Source: Rhodospirillales bacterium | GTDB taxonomy: Bacteria > Pseudomonadota > Alphaproteobacteria > Rhodospirillales > Defluviicoccaceae | DNA: 64,000 bases | Reading direction: 5' to 3' | NCBI GenBank assembly: GCA_007694935.1 | Contig: REES01000087.1 | Span: 95,199 to 159,198 of the forward strand | Shown here: positions 23,636 through 32,763 of the stretch, piece after piece | Layout: each line of letters starts with the position of its first letter | Position numbering within the stretch: position 1 is the stretch's first letter | The notes under the pieces: model-generated | Told to the model about the DNA's origin: nothing | The model's input: the letters and a program-made list of their open reading frames with translations, nothing else | Databases searched by the model: none | Position numbers and translations under genes: made by a program

Positions 23636-23891
23636 CCTTGTCCTTGTCGTCCGGGTCTTCGTCGCAAACCCTCACCTAAGATAGGGCGTGACCGGCCCTG
23701 TTGCCTGTTGGCGCTGCGGCAAAGTGCCGCCCGCGCGGCGCATTGCAGTCATCTGACTGTAGCCTTCCGGTCGGGCTCAGGCCAGCGAATTGGGGAGGTT
23801 GCGCGGCGATCCGGCTATTGTCGGTCGTACCCGTCGGCTGGTGCCGGCGGGCGCACCGGGCGGGCCCGCAGCCGGCCGGCCGGTGCAAGGG

Positions 23892-23920
23892 TTGATTTTG
23901 TCGCAGCCGGCCGTTACTTG
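23892..23920 (+). promoter_or_regulatory. Possible sigma-70 promoter of tRNA-Glu
   Basis: TTGATT (23892-23897) and TACTTG (23915-23920) are separated by 17 bases and end 11 bases before the tRNA. The -35 is fair, the -10 poor; position is the main support. Confidence 0.3.
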
Positions 23921-23930
23921 AGGCTCCGCC

Positions 23931-24006
23931 GACCCCATCGTCTAGAGGCCTAGGACGTCACCCTTTCAAGGTGAAAACACGGGTTCGAATCCCGTTGGGG
24001 TCGCCA
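23931..24006 (+). tRNA. tRNA-Glu (anticodon TTC)
   Basis: A 76-base cloverleaf including an encoded CCA end. The acceptor stem pairs GACCCCA with TGGGGTC, the anticodon stem-loop is TCACC-CTTTCAA-GGTGA with TTC at the anticodon position, and the T arm contains GGGTTCGAATCCC. The discriminator base is G. It lies between the divergent hemA and the convergent phnM gene. Confidence 0.96.
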
Positions 24007-24080
24007 AGCCGGGAGCGCTTGCGATCCGGGGGCGGCTCCGGGCGCCAGCGGGCACGATCGGAGCCTTCCGGGTCGTGTCG

Positions 24081-25277
24081 TCAGGCCACCCGCTCGCCAC
24101 GCAGCCACACCCCGCGGATCACGGGGATCATGCCCGGTCGGGCGTTGACCCGGACAAGGTCGGCGGCAGACCCGGCGACAATCGCGCCGCGATCGTGGAA
24201 GCCGAGCCGTGCCGCCGGTTCGGCGGTGGCGGCATGGACCGCCCGGGGAAGGTCGAGGCCGACCTCGTGATGGAGCTGGAACACCGCCTGCAGCAGGCTC
24301 GCCGGTACGTAGTCAGATGACACGATGTCCAGCAGGCCGCGCTCGGCGCACGTCCGTGCCGAGACGTTGCCGCAATGGGAACGGCCGAGGACGATGTTCG
24401 GGGCCCCCATCAGGATCGCCATCCCGTGGCGGCGGGCGGCCTTCGCGGCGGCCAGGGTGGTCGGGAACTCGGCCAGCACCATCCCGGCGTCGGCAGCTTC
24501 CGCGACATGCTCGGCGGTGGCGTCGTCGTGACTGGCGAGGGGGATGTTGCGGGCTCGGCAGTCGGCGGCGATCCGCCGGCGATGGCTTTCGGCGAATGCT
24601 TGCCGGGCGGCCTGCTGGCACCGGATGAGTCGGTCCATCGCCGCGTTATCGAGGCGGTACGGGCTTCGGTAGCGCGCCCGGTAGTGCTCGATGTCTGCGA
24701 ACTGCCGCTGTCCCGGGGTATGGTCCATGACCGAGACCAGCCGCACCAGCGGCTCGTCGGCACATGAGGCGAACAGGGCCGGCATCTCCCGGCAACTGAC
24801 CTCGCAGCGGATGTGCAGGTAATGGTCAGCCAGCAGCCGGCCGCCGCGCCTGGCATTGCGGACGGCGCGGACCAGGCTGCGGAACTGGTGAGACCGACCG
24901 TCATCCCAGACCACGTCTCCGGCGGAGATGGCATCGCACACGGTGGTGACGCCGCAAGCGAGGAGTTGTCGGTCATGCGCCACCAGTGCCGCGTCGACCG
25001 GCCACTGTACGCCGGGACGGGGCTGGGCATGCCTTTCCAGGTTGTCGGTGTGCAGTTCCACCATCCCCGGGATCAGGTAGTCACCCTCCACGTCGATCCC
25101 GCGCCGGGATCCGATCCCGAGAGGGTCGACAGCCACGATCCTGCCGCGGCGGATCAGGACCGAACCGCTGATCACCTCATCCGGGGTGACGATCCGCGCA
25201 TTGCTGAGAACGACATCGGGCTCCGGCGCTCGCGTCCGAGCATCGTGCCGTTCAATCAGGGACAGTTCACCGTCCAT
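24081..25277 (-). CDS. phnM: Alpha-D-ribose 1-methylphosphonate 5-triphosphate diphosphatase
   Basis: A 398-residue amidohydrolase-superfamily protein matching PhnM. The N-terminal metal site region is LIPGMVELHTDNLERHAQPRPGVQWP; further landmarks are ASHDDATAEHV, LAEFPTT, GAPNIVLGRSHCGNVSA and IVSSDYVPASLLQAVF. PhnM removes pyrophosphate from the ribose methylphosphonate triphosphate intermediate of the C-P lyase pathway. GGGGGAA six bases upstream fixes the ATG at 25277; the long upstream extension in frame is not used. No other phn gene is in the window, so it is an orphan here and could serve a different phosphonate or nucleotide substrate. Confidence 0.88.
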   Translation of the reverse strand: MDGELSLIERHDARTRAPEPDVVLSNARIVTPDEVISGSVLIRRGRIVAVDPLGIGSRRGIDVEGDYLIPGMVELHTDNLERHAQPRPGVQWPVDAALVAHDRQLLACGVTTVCDAISAGDVVWDDGRSHQFRSLVRAVRNARRGGRLLADHYLHIRCEVSCREMPALFASCADEPLVRLVSVMDHTPGQRQFADIEHYRARYRSPYRLDNAAMDRLIRCQQAARQAFAESHRRRIAADCRARNIPLASHDDATAEHVAEAADAGMVLAEFPTTLAAAKAARRHGMAILMGAPNIVLGRSHCGNVSARTCAERGLLDIVSSDYVPASLLQAVFQLHHEVGLDLPRAVHAATAEPAARLGFHDRGAIVAGSAADLVRVNARPGMIPVIRGVWLRGERVA

Positions 25278-25414
25278 GACAAGTTCCCCCGTACCGCTCG
25301 GCGAGCCGGCGGAGCCGGTCTTGCCAAAACCATCATACGCGCCGGTACGGCGCCCGACTGTGACCGCGCGCACGAACCCGCCGCAAGCGACGCCAATCCC
25401 ATCGCACCCGGCGG

Positions 25415-25864
25415 CTACCGTCTTGCGGCGAAGAACCGTTGCATCAGGCCGGCTGCCGCCGTTTCCGACAGTCCGCCCACCACCTCGGGGCGGTGATGGC
25501 AGGTCTCCCGGGCGAACACCCGGGCGCCGTGCTCGACTCCGCCCATCTTCACGTCGTAGGCGCCGAAGCACAGGCGGCGGATGCGCGCGAACGACATGGC
25601 GGCGGCACACATGGCGCACGGCTCCAGGGTTACATAGAGATCGCATGCGGTGAGGTGCCGGCTGCCCAGCCTGCGGGCGGCGGCGCGCAGCGCCAGCATT
25701 TCTGCATGGGCGGTGGGGTCGCGAAGCTCTTCCACGCGGTTGCCGGCGGAGGCCACAACGGTTTCAGTCATGCTGTCGACGACGACACAGCCGACCGGCA
25801 CCTCGCCCCGGGCGAGGGCCCGTTCGGCCTCGGCCAGGGCCATCTCCATGAACGCTGGTGCCAT
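25415..25864 (-). CDS. tadA: tRNA adenosine(34) deaminase
   Basis: A 149-residue zinc deaminase. The HAE motif (TAHAEMLAL) and PCAMC (LEPCAMCAAAM) supply the zinc ligands and the proton-shuttling Glu; VPVGCVVVD is typical of TadA. It converts A34 to inosine in tRNA-Arg. CopG-like extra domains are absent and the length is normal. It is divergent from the PuuD-like gene, with 82 bp between the starts. Confidence 0.9.
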   Translation of the reverse strand: MAPAFMEMALAEAERALARGEVPVGCVVVDSMTETVVASAGNRVEELRDPTAHAEMLALRAAARRLGSRHLTACDLYVTLEPCAMCAAAMSFARIRRLCFGAYDVKMGGVEHGARVFARETCHHRPEVVGGLSETAAAGLMQRFFAARR

Positions 25865-25946
25865 GACGTTGCCGACCGGGTCGGGTGAGGGTGTCAGTGC
25901 GTACTACTCCGTTGCCGGGCTGCCAGCGTCGGCCTAAATTCCGCCC

Positions 25947-26663
25947 ATGTCGAGACCGGTGATCGGGATCACCGTGGATAGCGAGCCCGCGGGTGGCTAT
26001 TCGCGGTTCCCCTGGGTGGCGCTCCGCGAGAATTACGGGACGGCCGTGCTGCGCGCCGGCGGCGTGCCGGTGCTGCTGCCGCCCGCCCGGGAGTCGGTGC
26101 CGGACTATCTGAGGCTGATCGATGGGCTGATCGTGTCGGGCGGCGATTTCGATCTCGACCCCGCCCTGTTCGGTGCGGTCAGCCGGCATCCAACGGTGCG
26201 CACCAAGGATGCGCGCACGGCGTTCGAGGTTGCGCTGACCCGGGCCGCCCTGGCCGACGACGTGCCGGTGCTTGGCATCTGTGGCGGCCAGCAGCTTCTG
26301 CACGTGGTGTTGGGGGGCACGCTGATCCAACATATTCCCGATGAAGTGCCGAACGCCCTGGCCCACGAGCAGCCCAACCCCCGGGACGAAGCCGGCCATA
26401 CCGTGCTGGTGCGCGAAGGAACCCGGCTTCGCGCCATCGTCGGGCGGCCGGAGCTTCCGGTGAACAGCGCCCACCATCAGGCCGCCAGGGATGTTCCCTC
26501 GGGCGTCGTGGTCAACGCGATTGCGCCCGACGGGGTGATCGAAGGGATCGAGGTGCCCGGCCGGCGGTTCTGCCTGGGCCTGCAGTGGCACCCGGAATTC
26601 GCGATCTCGGAGGGGGACGAGCGGGTGTTCGCGGCCTTCGTTGACGCCGCCGCCAGACCGTGA
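25947..26663 (+). CDS. Class I glutamine amidotransferase-like hydrolase (PuuD/C26 family)
   Basis: A 238-residue peptidase C26 protein related to gamma-glutamyl-gamma-aminobutyrate hydrolase. The nucleophile elbow is VLGICGGQQLLHV (Cys), and LGLQWHPEF gives the His/Glu pair; VSGGDFDLDPALF is typical of the PuuD group. It would hydrolyse a gamma-glutamyl bond. No other polyamine catabolism gene is nearby. Its stop overlaps the GTG of the downstream pseudouridine synthase by four bases, coupling two functionally unrelated genes. Confidence 0.85.
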   Translation: MSRPVIGITVDSEPAGGYSRFPWVALRENYGTAVLRAGGVPVLLPPARESVPDYLRLIDGLIVSGGDFDLDPALFGAVSRHPTVRTKDARTAFEVALTRAALADDVPVLGICGGQQLLHVVLGGTLIQHIPDEVPNALAHEQPNPRDEAGHTVLVREGTRLRAIVGRPELPVNSAHHQAARDVPSGVVVNAIAPDGVIEGIEVPGRRFCLGLQWHPEFAISEGDERVFAAFVDAAARP

Positions 26664-27406
26664 CGGTCCTTGCCGATTCGGCCGGCGGTGCCCGCATCGC
26701 CAAGGTGATCGCCCGCGCCGGATTGTGCTCGCGGCGGGAGGCGGAGCGCTGGATCGCCGAAGGCCGGGTTGCCGTCAACGGCCGGGTGCTTGCCTCGCCC
26801 GCGGTCACCGTCGGCGAGGCCGATGTGGTCACCGTGGACGGCCGGCCGCTGCCGGACCGACCCAAGGTGCGCCTCTGGCGCTACCACAAGCCACCGGGAC
26901 TGCTGACCACGCACAGCGATCCGGCCGGGCGGCCGACAGTGTTTGAGCGCCTGCCGCCGGAGTTGGGGCGGCTGATCTCCGTCGGCCGCCTGGACCTCAC
27001 CTCGGAAGGGCTGCTGCTGCTGACCAATGCCGGTGCGCTGGCCCGGCATTTGGAACTGCCGTCCACCGGCTGGACTCGCCGGTATCGGGCGCGGGTCTAC
27101 GGGATCGTCGACGAAGCCGGGCTGGCCGCACTGGCGCACGGGATCGCCGTGGACGGCATCCGCTACGGGGCGGTGCAGGCCCGCATCGACAGCCAGCGCG
27201 GCGATAACGCCTGGCTCACCGTGAGCCTCGGCGAAGGCAAGAACCGGGAGGTGCGCCGGGTGCTGGAGCATCTCGGCCTCCGTGTCAACCGTCTCATCCG
27301 GGTCGGCTATGGGCCGTTCCAGCTGGGCGGCCTCGCCCGTGGCGAGGTCAAGGAGGTGCCCGCAAGGGTCCTCCGTGACCAGCTTGGCGGCAAGCTGGCG
27401 TTCTGA
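26660..27406 (+). CDS. Pseudouridine synthase, RluB/RsuA family
   Basis: A 248-residue protein with an N-terminal S4 RNA-binding domain (residues about 10-70, RIAKVIARAGLCSRREAERWI) and a pseudouridine synthase domain. The catalytic Asp is in ISVGRLDLTSEGLLLLTN, and EGKNREVRRVLEHLGLRVNRLIRVGYGPF is the family C-terminal signature. It most resembles RluB (23S rRNA position 2605), though RluE/RsuA cannot be excluded. It has a GTG start coupled to the upstream gene, and rsmD follows after 17 bp, so these form an RNA-modification pair. Confidence 0.87.
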   Translation: MTVLADSAGGARIAKVIARAGLCSRREAERWIAEGRVAVNGRVLASPAVTVGEADVVTVDGRPLPDRPKVRLWRYHKPPGLLTTHSDPAGRPTVFERLPPELGRLISVGRLDLTSEGLLLLTNAGALARHLELPSTGWTRRYRARVYGIVDEAGLAALAHGIAVDGIRYGAVQARIDSQRGDNAWLTVSLGEGKNREVRRVLEHLGLRVNRLIRVGYGPFQLGGLARGEVKEVPARVLRDQLGGKLAF

Positions 27407-27423
27407 GGCGGGGCGTTCCAGCG

Positions 27424-27987
27424 GTGCGCATCATCGGCGGTCGCCATCGCGGCCGGACCTTGCGCCTGCCTGCCGGCGTGTCGCTTCGGCCGACCGCCGA
27501 CCGGGTGCGCCAAGCGGTGTTCAACGTGCTCGAGCACGGGGTGGACTGGCCCGGCGTCGCTGGCGCCAGCGTGCTCGACCTGTTTGCCGGCACCGGCGCC
27601 TACGGCATCGAGGCGCTGTCCCGGGGCGCCGGCCATGCCACCTTCGTCGACAGCCACCCGGCGGCGGTGGCCGGCATCCGCGCAACCCTGGTGACTTTGG
27701 GAGACATGGACCGGGCGAGGGTGCATCGGTTGGATGCGGCTCGTCTGCCGGAACGACCGGCGGGGGCGATCCCGCCGGCGACCCTCGCCTTCCTCGACCC
27801 ACCTTACCGGTCCGGTCTGGCACTGCCGGCCCTCAACAGCCTGCTTCCCCGCGGCTGGGTGGTGCCGGGCGCGATCGCAGTGGTGGAGACCGCCACCGGC
27901 GAACCGTTCAGCCTGCCCGGGAACGCGGTGACCGTGGATGAGCGGACCTACGGTGCCGCCCGGGTGGCGTTCCTGCGTCTGGAATAG
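27424..27987 (+). CDS. rsmD: 16S rRNA (guanine966-N2) methyltransferase
   Basis: A 187-residue RsmD-family methyltransferase: MRIIGGRHRGRTLRLP at the start, LRPTADRVRQAVFNVL, the SAM motif VLDLFAGTGAYGIEALSRGA and the catalytic DPPY in LAFLDPPYRSG. It methylates G966 of 16S rRNA. The start is GTG at 27424. It lies directly after the RluB-like gene, an arrangement common in alphaproteobacteria, and converges with mutL after 13 bp. Confidence 0.92.
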   Translation: MRIIGGRHRGRTLRLPAGVSLRPTADRVRQAVFNVLEHGVDWPGVAGASVLDLFAGTGAYGIEALSRGAGHATFVDSHPAAVAGIRATLVTLGDMDRARVHRLDAARLPERPAGAIPPATLAFLDPPYRSGLALPALNSLLPRGWVVPGAIAVVETATGEPFSLPGNAVTVDERTYGAARVAFLRLE

Positions 27988-28000
27988 CCGGCCGGAGGGC

Positions 28001-29812
28001 TCAGCGCCGGCCGAACAGGCGTTCGATGTCGACCCGCTTGAGCTCCACGTAGGTGGGGCGGCCGTGGCTGCACTGTCCCGACCGTGGGGTCGATTCCATG
28101 GCCCGGAGCAGCGCGTTCATCTCCTCGATGCCGAGCCGCCGGCCGGCGCGGACGCTGCCGTGGCAGGCCATGGTGGCGCAGACCGCGCCGAGCCGATCAT
28201 TCAGCGACAGCGCCGCGCCGTGTTCGGCAAGCTCGTCGGCGAGGTCCTCCACGAGGCCGCGGATGTCGGCATCCCCGAGCAGCGCCGGCACCTCCCGCAC
28301 CACCACGGCACCGCTGCCGAACGGCTCGATCAGCAGCCCGAGGTCGGCGAGGGCATCGGCGTTGTCGACAAGGTGCTGAACCCGCCTGGCATCCAACTCG
28401 ACCACCTCGGGGATCAGTAGCCCTTGGCGGCGCACGCCGCCTTCGGCCAGGGCGGCTTTCAGCCGCTCCTGGGTCAGGCGTTCATGGGCGGCGTGCTGGT
28501 CGACGATGACGAGGCCGTCCGCGGTCTCGGCCACGATATAGGTGCCGTGCAGTTGCGCCCGGGCAGAGCCGAGTGGATGGGTGAGACTGTCGTCCGGAGA
28601 TGGGTCAGCGTCCGGTTCCGACCCTGTTGTCACCAAGGGGGACTGGAACGCGACGGCGGCATCGGCCAGCCCCCGCGGTGCTCCGGCCGCGGACGGCCGG
28701 GGCCAGGCGAACGCCCGTTGCGCGGCGGGTGCGTCCCCCGAGCCGGCGGGCCGGGCTGTCGGCTGGACCCGGCTCAGGGCGTCATCGGCGATGGTGGTGG
28801 CGGTGCGGTGCCCGGCCCCGGCGAGGGCGGCGCGCAGGGCGCCCACGATCAGGCCGCGCACCAGGCCGGCGTCCCGGAACCTGACCTCCGCCTTGGCGGG
28901 GTGGACGTTGACGTCCACCGTCTCGGGCGGCACCTCGAGGAACAGGGCGACCAGGGGATGCCGGCCATGGCCCAGCACGTCCTGATAGGCCGCCCGCACC
29001 GCGCCGTGGAGCAGCCGGTCCCGCACCGGCCGGCCGTTCACCGTCAGGAACTGCATGCCGGCATTGGCCCGGCTGAGGGTGGGCAGGGCGATGTGGCCGG
29101 TCAGCCGGAGGCCGTCGCGCTCGGCGTCCACCGGCACCGCGTTGTCGGCGAATGTGCGTCCCATCACCGCGGCGAGGCGGCGCAGGCGGGAGGCGAACAG
29201 GTCACCCGGGATGGCCGGCAGATCGAGCAGGGTGCGGGTCCCGTCGCCGAGGGTGAAGCCCACCTGCGGCATCGCCATGGCGAGACGCTGCACCGCGTCC
29301 ATTGCGTGGGCCAGCTCGGTTGCCGGCTGCTTGAGGAACTTCAGGCGGGCCGGGGTGGCGAAGAACAGGTCCCGCACCTCCACCCGGGTCCCCGGCGGCT
29401 GGGCCGTGGGCTCGGGCGGCGAGGTCCGTCCGCCATCCACCGTGATCTTCCAGGCCTGATCGGCGGCGGCCGGCCGGCTGGCGATGCTGAGCCGGGCGAC
29501 CGCACCGATCGACGGCAGAGCCTCGCCCCGGAAGCCGAGGCTGGCGATGGCCGACAGGTCGTCCGTCGGCAGCTTGGAAGTGGCGTGCCGTTCGACCGCC
29601 AGCACCAGGTCGGCCGGAGTCATCCCGATGCCGTCGTCGGTCACCGCGATCAGGCTGCGGCCGCCATCGCGGACGATGACGTCCACCCGCCCGGCGCCCG
29701 CATCCAGGCTGTTCTCCACCAGCTCCTTGACCGCCGCCGCCGGCCGCTCCAGCACCTCGCCGGCGGCGATCCGGTTGACGACGGTCTCGGGCAGCCGGCG
29801 GATCATCGTCAT
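28001..29812 (-). CDS. mutL: DNA mismatch repair protein MutL
   Basis: A 603-residue MutL. The GHKL ATPase motifs are all present near the N-terminus: [24 protein letters not shown] and [11 protein letters not shown]. The central domain has [12 protein letters not shown], and the C-terminal dimerisation domain begins near [14 protein letters not shown] with QHAAHERL. The metal-binding endonuclease motif DQHAxxER is represented by DQHAAHERL, and ACHGSVRAG and CSHGRPT are typical of MutL C-termini. ATG 29812 overlaps the pgi stop by four bases; ATG 29806 is also possible. The proline/alanine-rich linker at about residues 330-410 is variable in the family. Confidence 0.95.
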   Translation of the reverse strand: MTMIRRLPETVVNRIAAGEVLERPAAAVKELVENSLDAGAGRVDVIVRDGGRSLIAVTDDGIGMTPADLVLAVERHATSKLPTDDLSAIASLGFRGEALPSIGAVARLSIASRPAAADQAWKITVDGGRTSPPEPTAQPPGTRVEVRDLFFATPARLKFLKQPATELAHAMDAVQRLAMAMPQVGFTLGDGTRTLLDLPAIPGDLFASRLRRLAAVMGRTFADNAVPVDAERDGLRLTGHIALPTLSRANAGMQFLTVNGRPVRDRLLHGAVRAAYQDVLGHGRHPLVALFLEVPPETVDVNVHPAKAEVRFRDAGLVRGLIVGALRAALAGAGHRTATTIADDALSRVQPTARPAGSGDAPAAQRAFAWPRPSAAGAPRGLADAAVAFQSPLVTTGSEPDADPSPDDSLTHPLGSARAQLHGTYIVAETADGLVIVDQHAAHERLTQERLKAALAEGGVRRQGLLIPEVVELDARRVQHLVDNADALADLGLLIEPFGSGAVVVREVPALLGDADIRGLVEDLADELAEHGAALSLNDRLGAVCATMACHGSVRAGRRLGIEEMNALLRAMESTPRSGQCSHGRPTYVELKRVDIERLFGRR

Positions 29813-31455
29813 GGCTTGGGGCGGAGCTTCTTGTAGGTGTTGATCAGCCCGTTGGTGGAGGCGTCGTGGCCGGTGACCGGAGCATCGGTCTTCAGTTCCG
29901 GCAGGATCACCTGGGCAAGCTGCTTGCCCAGCTCCACCCCCCACTGGTCGAACGAGTTCACCCCCCAGATCACCCCCTGAACGAAAATCTTGTGCTCGTA
30001 GAGGGCGATCAGCATGCCGAGGGTTTCCGGGTCGAACCGGCGCACCAGGATGGAATTGGTTGGCCGGTTGCCGTCGAACACCTTGTGCGGCAGCAGGGCC
30101 CTGAGAGCTTCGCCGCCCAGGCCCTGGTTTTCCAGTTCCGAGCGGGCTTCCGCTTCGGTCTTGCCGCGCATCAGGGCCTCGGCCTGAGCGAAGAAGTTGG
30201 ACAGCAGCATGGGATGATGGTCGCTGAGGGGATTGAAGCTCTCGGCCGCGGCGATGAAGTCGCAGGGCACCAGCCGGGTGCTCTGGTGGATGAGCTGATA
30301 GAATGAATGCTGGCCGTTGGTGCCGGGCTCGCCGAAGAGCACCGGTCCGGTCTTGTAGTCGACCCGAACGCCGTCGCGGCGGACATACTTGCCGTTGGAT
30401 TCCATGTCCGCCTGCTGCAGGTAGGCGGGAAGGCGGTGCAGGTACTGGTCGTAGGGCAGGACGGCGTACGTCTCGGCGCCCAGGAAATCGGTGTTCCACA
30501 CCCCGATCAAGGCCATGATCACCGGCAGGTTGCGCTCCAGCGGCGCCGTGCGGAAATGATCATCCATGGCCCGGCCGCCGGCCAGGAGCGCCTCGAACCG
30601 TTCCATGCCGATGGCGACGGCAATCGGCAGGCCGATTGCCGACCACAGCGAGAACCGGCCCCCCACCCAGTCCCAGAACTCGAACATGTTGGCGGGATCG
30701 ATGCCGAACGCCTGAACCTTCTCGGTGTTGGTGGAGAGCGCGACGAAATGGCGGGCGACCGCGTCGGCGCCGAGGGCGTCCACCAGCCATTTTCGGGCCG
30801 AGTGGGCGTTGGCCAGGGTTTCCTGGGTGGTGAAGGTCTTGGACGCGACGATGAACAAGGTGGTCTCGGGGGTCAACGGGCGGAGGGTCTCGGCGATGTG
30901 GGTACCGTCGACGTTGGAGACGAAATGCAGGTCGATGTCCGGGTGTTTGAACGGCTTGAGCGCCTCGGTCACCATCACCGGCCCCAGGTCGGAGCCGCCG
31001 ATGCCGATGTTGACCACGTCGGTGATGCGCTTGCCGGTGGCCCCCTGCCACTGCCCGGAGCGCACCGCCTCCGAGAACGTCCGCATGTGCTGGAGCACCC
31101 GGGTGACATCGGGCATCACGTTGTGGCCGTCGACGGCGATCTGGCGTTCCGGCAGGCTCCGCAGGGCGACGTGGAGCACCGCCCGGCCCTCGGTGGCGTT
31201 GATCTTCTCGCCGGCGAACATCCGCTCCCGCCAGCCCTCGACGTCAGCGGCCCGGGCGAGGGCGACCAGCAGCTCCAAGGTGTCGGCGGTCACCCGGTTC
31301 TTGGAGTAGTCCAGCAGCAGGTCGCCGAAGCGCAGCGACAACCGGTCGAACCGGCCGGGGTCCTCATCGAACAGGTCGCGCATGTGCAGGTTGCCGATCG
31401 CCGCATGGTGCTGTTCGAGGGCTCTCCAGGCGGCCGAATTGCGGATGGACGACAT
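29809..31455 (-). CDS. pgi: Glucose-6-phosphate isomerase
   Basis: A 548-residue phosphoglucose isomerase interconverting glucose 6-phosphate and fructose 6-phosphate. Signatures include [60 protein letters not shown] with the catalytic His, and [14 protein letters not shown] near the end. The length fits the long bacterial form. AGGGGAACAGC precedes the ATG. It is co-translated with mutL. Confidence 0.95.
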   Translation of the reverse strand: MSSIRNSAAWRALEQHHAAIGNLHMRDLFDEDPGRFDRLSLRFGDLLLDYSKNRVTADTLELLVALARAADVEGWRERMFAGEKINATEGRAVLHVALRSLPERQIAVDGHNVMPDVTRVLQHMRTFSEAVRSGQWQGATGKRITDVVNIGIGGSDLGPVMVTEALKPFKHPDIDLHFVSNVDGTHIAETLRPLTPETTLFIVASKTFTTQETLANAHSARKWLVDALGADAVARHFVALSTNTEKVQAFGIDPANMFEFWDWVGGRFSLWSAIGLPIAVAIGMERFEALLAGGRAMDDHFRTAPLERNLPVIMALIGVWNTDFLGAETYAVLPYDQYLHRLPAYLQQADMESNGKYVRRDGVRVDYKTGPVLFGEPGTNGQHSFYQLIHQSTRLVPCDFIAAAESFNPLSDHHPMLLSNFFAQAEALMRGKTEAEARSELENQGLGGEALRALLPHKVFDGNRPTNSILVRRFDPETLGMLIALYEHKIFVQGVIWGVNSFDQWGVELGKQLAQVILPELKTDAPVTGHDASTNGLINTYKKLRPKP

Positions 31456-31605
31456 GCGTGCTGTTCCCCTTCCCCTGTCGCGGTGCCCCGCGGTTTGCGT
31501 CAGGGGAGGGAGATTAGCAAAGCGGTCCTCAGGGGACCACCGTCAGGGAAGGGGCGCGACGGCACGCCAGTCCCGGCCGCCGGCCGGGAAGCGGTGGGGC
31601 GGCGG

Positions 31606-31857
31606 CTACTCCACCGTGATGATGATGCGGTCCCCGGTGGTGAGCCGGGTCATCCCGGCCAGCGTGGCGGCATCGGCGCGACCGCGAACCCAGGCGGCGT
31701 CGCCGGCCAGGCAGCAGACCACCAGGTCTTCCTCCCGGAGGCCGCTCACGTGGGTTGCCGCCATCACGATGTTCAGGTCGCCGTCCGGATCCAGCAACAG
31801 GTCGGCCTCTTCCGGGCGGCGATCGGTGGCGTTGGTCCGGTCGATGGTGATCTTCAT
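31606..31857 (-). CDS. Hypothetical protein, 83 residues
   Basis: A short protein that I do not recognise. It begins MKITIDRTNATDRRPEEADLLLDPDGD and contains a likely small beta fold (LNIVMAATHVSGL, DLVVCCLAGD, DRIIITVE). There is no signal peptide or membrane segment. A good ribosome-binding site (GGAGG, eight bases before ATG) supports it as real. It lies 34 bp after the terminase-like gene on the same strand, so it may be part of the same phage-derived remnant. Confidence 0.55.
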   Translation of the reverse strand: MKITIDRTNATDRRPEEADLLLDPDGDLNIVMAATHVSGLREEDLVVCCLAGDAAWVRGRADAATLAGMTRLTTGDRIIITVE

Positions 31858-31891
31858 GGGGTGAACCTCCGTTCTGGGGGAGCGGTGCCGG

Positions 31892-32266
31892 TCAGGTGTT
31901 GTCGTTGCTGGGCTTGGGCAGGGGTGAGCGGAGCGCCGGCGCCGGCCGGGCCCGGGTGAGGCCGGCCAGTTTGGCCTGCAGTTCCACCGCCCGGGTGGCG
32001 ACGTGATACTGATGATCTTCGCAGGCTTGGCGAAAGATCGACTCGAGCTTGGCGAGCAGGATCTCGATGCTCTGGCACTGGGCCTGGGCCGTCTCCCGCT
32101 GCAGTTCGGCGATGCGTTCCGAGATGCGCGGATTGCGCAGCAGGCGGTAGCCGGTCGCCCGCAAGGATCGGGAGGTGTAGCCGGCGGCGCGGGCGGCTGC
32201 CACCGCGTTGGCGGTCTCCACGAATTGCCGGCAGAACCGTTCCTGACGGGAGTCGATCCGGGCCAT
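31892..32266 (-). CDS. Terminase small-subunit-like DNA-binding protein (orphan)
   Basis: A 124-residue protein. The first ~75 residues match the Terminase_2/small-subunit pattern: RQERFCRQFVETANAVAAARAAGYTSRSLRATGYRLLRNPRISERIAEL, a helix-turn-helix that binds phage pac DNA. The C-terminal half is helical and ends in a basic, proline-rich tail. The ATG at 32266 is preceded by GAGGAAG. There is no large terminase subunit, portal or capsid gene nearby, so it is either a prophage relic or a domesticated DNA-binding protein. An inverted repeat lies just upstream. Confidence 0.75.
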   Translation of the reverse strand: MARIDSRQERFCRQFVETANAVAAARAAGYTSRSLRATGYRLLRNPRISERIAELQRETAQAQCQSIEILLAKLESIFRQACEDHQYHVATRAVELQAKLAGLTRARPAPALRSPLPKPSNDNT

Positions 32267-32288
32267 CAGCACTTCCTCATCCCATCTG

Positions 32289-32310
32289 TTGTAGGACGAG
32301 ATGCCTACAA
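32289..32310. promoter_or_regulatory. Inverted repeat upstream of the terminase-like gene
   Basis: TTGTAGG (32289-32295) and CCTACAA (32304-32310) are exact inverted copies with an eight-base spacer, about 23-44 bases before the start codon of the minus-strand gene. The geometry suits an operator for a dimeric regulator, possibly the HTH protein itself. The regulator is not known. Confidence 0.4.
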
Positions 32311-32490
32311 AGGTTTGCACAGTCAAGGGTTGTACCTGTGTCTGCGTCCACCGGCCGGCGGATCGCCGCAACGGCGAGACTGGAGCTTGGCCCCCGCTCA
32401 CACTAGTTTCTGAAGGGACCTTCCGAGGTCCACTGCAGGTCGGTTTTCGCCGGCCCTGACCATCCTGCTGCCGCCGAAGGAGTTGTCGCC

Positions 32491-32754
32491 GTGCCCACGA
32501 TCGAGGTCTACACCACGCCCTTCTGCCCCTACTGCCATCGTGCCAAGACCCTGCTCCAGTCCAAGGGCGTCGCGTTCACCGAGATCGACGTGATGATGAC
32601 ACCCGGCAAGCGGGCGGAGATGCGGGAGCGGGCGGCGGGGCGGAATACCGTACCGCAGGTGTTCATCAACGGGCGCCACATCGGTGGCTCAGACGAGCTT
32701 GCCGAACTGGACAAGGCCGGCGGCCTCGATCCGCTCCTGGCCGACCAGGCCTAG
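32491..32754 (+). CDS. grxC: Glutaredoxin 3
   Basis: An 87-residue dithiol glutaredoxin. The active site CPYC is in VYTTPFCPYCHRAKTLL, with NTVPQVFINGRHIGGSDEL supplying the cis-Pro loop and glutathione-binding GG. It reduces disulfides and mixed glutathione disulfides in the cytoplasm. It begins with GTG. The nitrilase gene follows after nine bases; the grxC-nitrilase pair is common in alphaproteobacteria and links both to glutathione metabolism. Confidence 0.95.
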   Translation: MPTIEVYTTPFCPYCHRAKTLLQSKGVAFTEIDVMMTPGKRAEMRERAAGRNTVPQVFINGRHIGGSDELAELDKAGGLDPLLADQA

Positions 32755-32763
32755 GCTGCTGCG

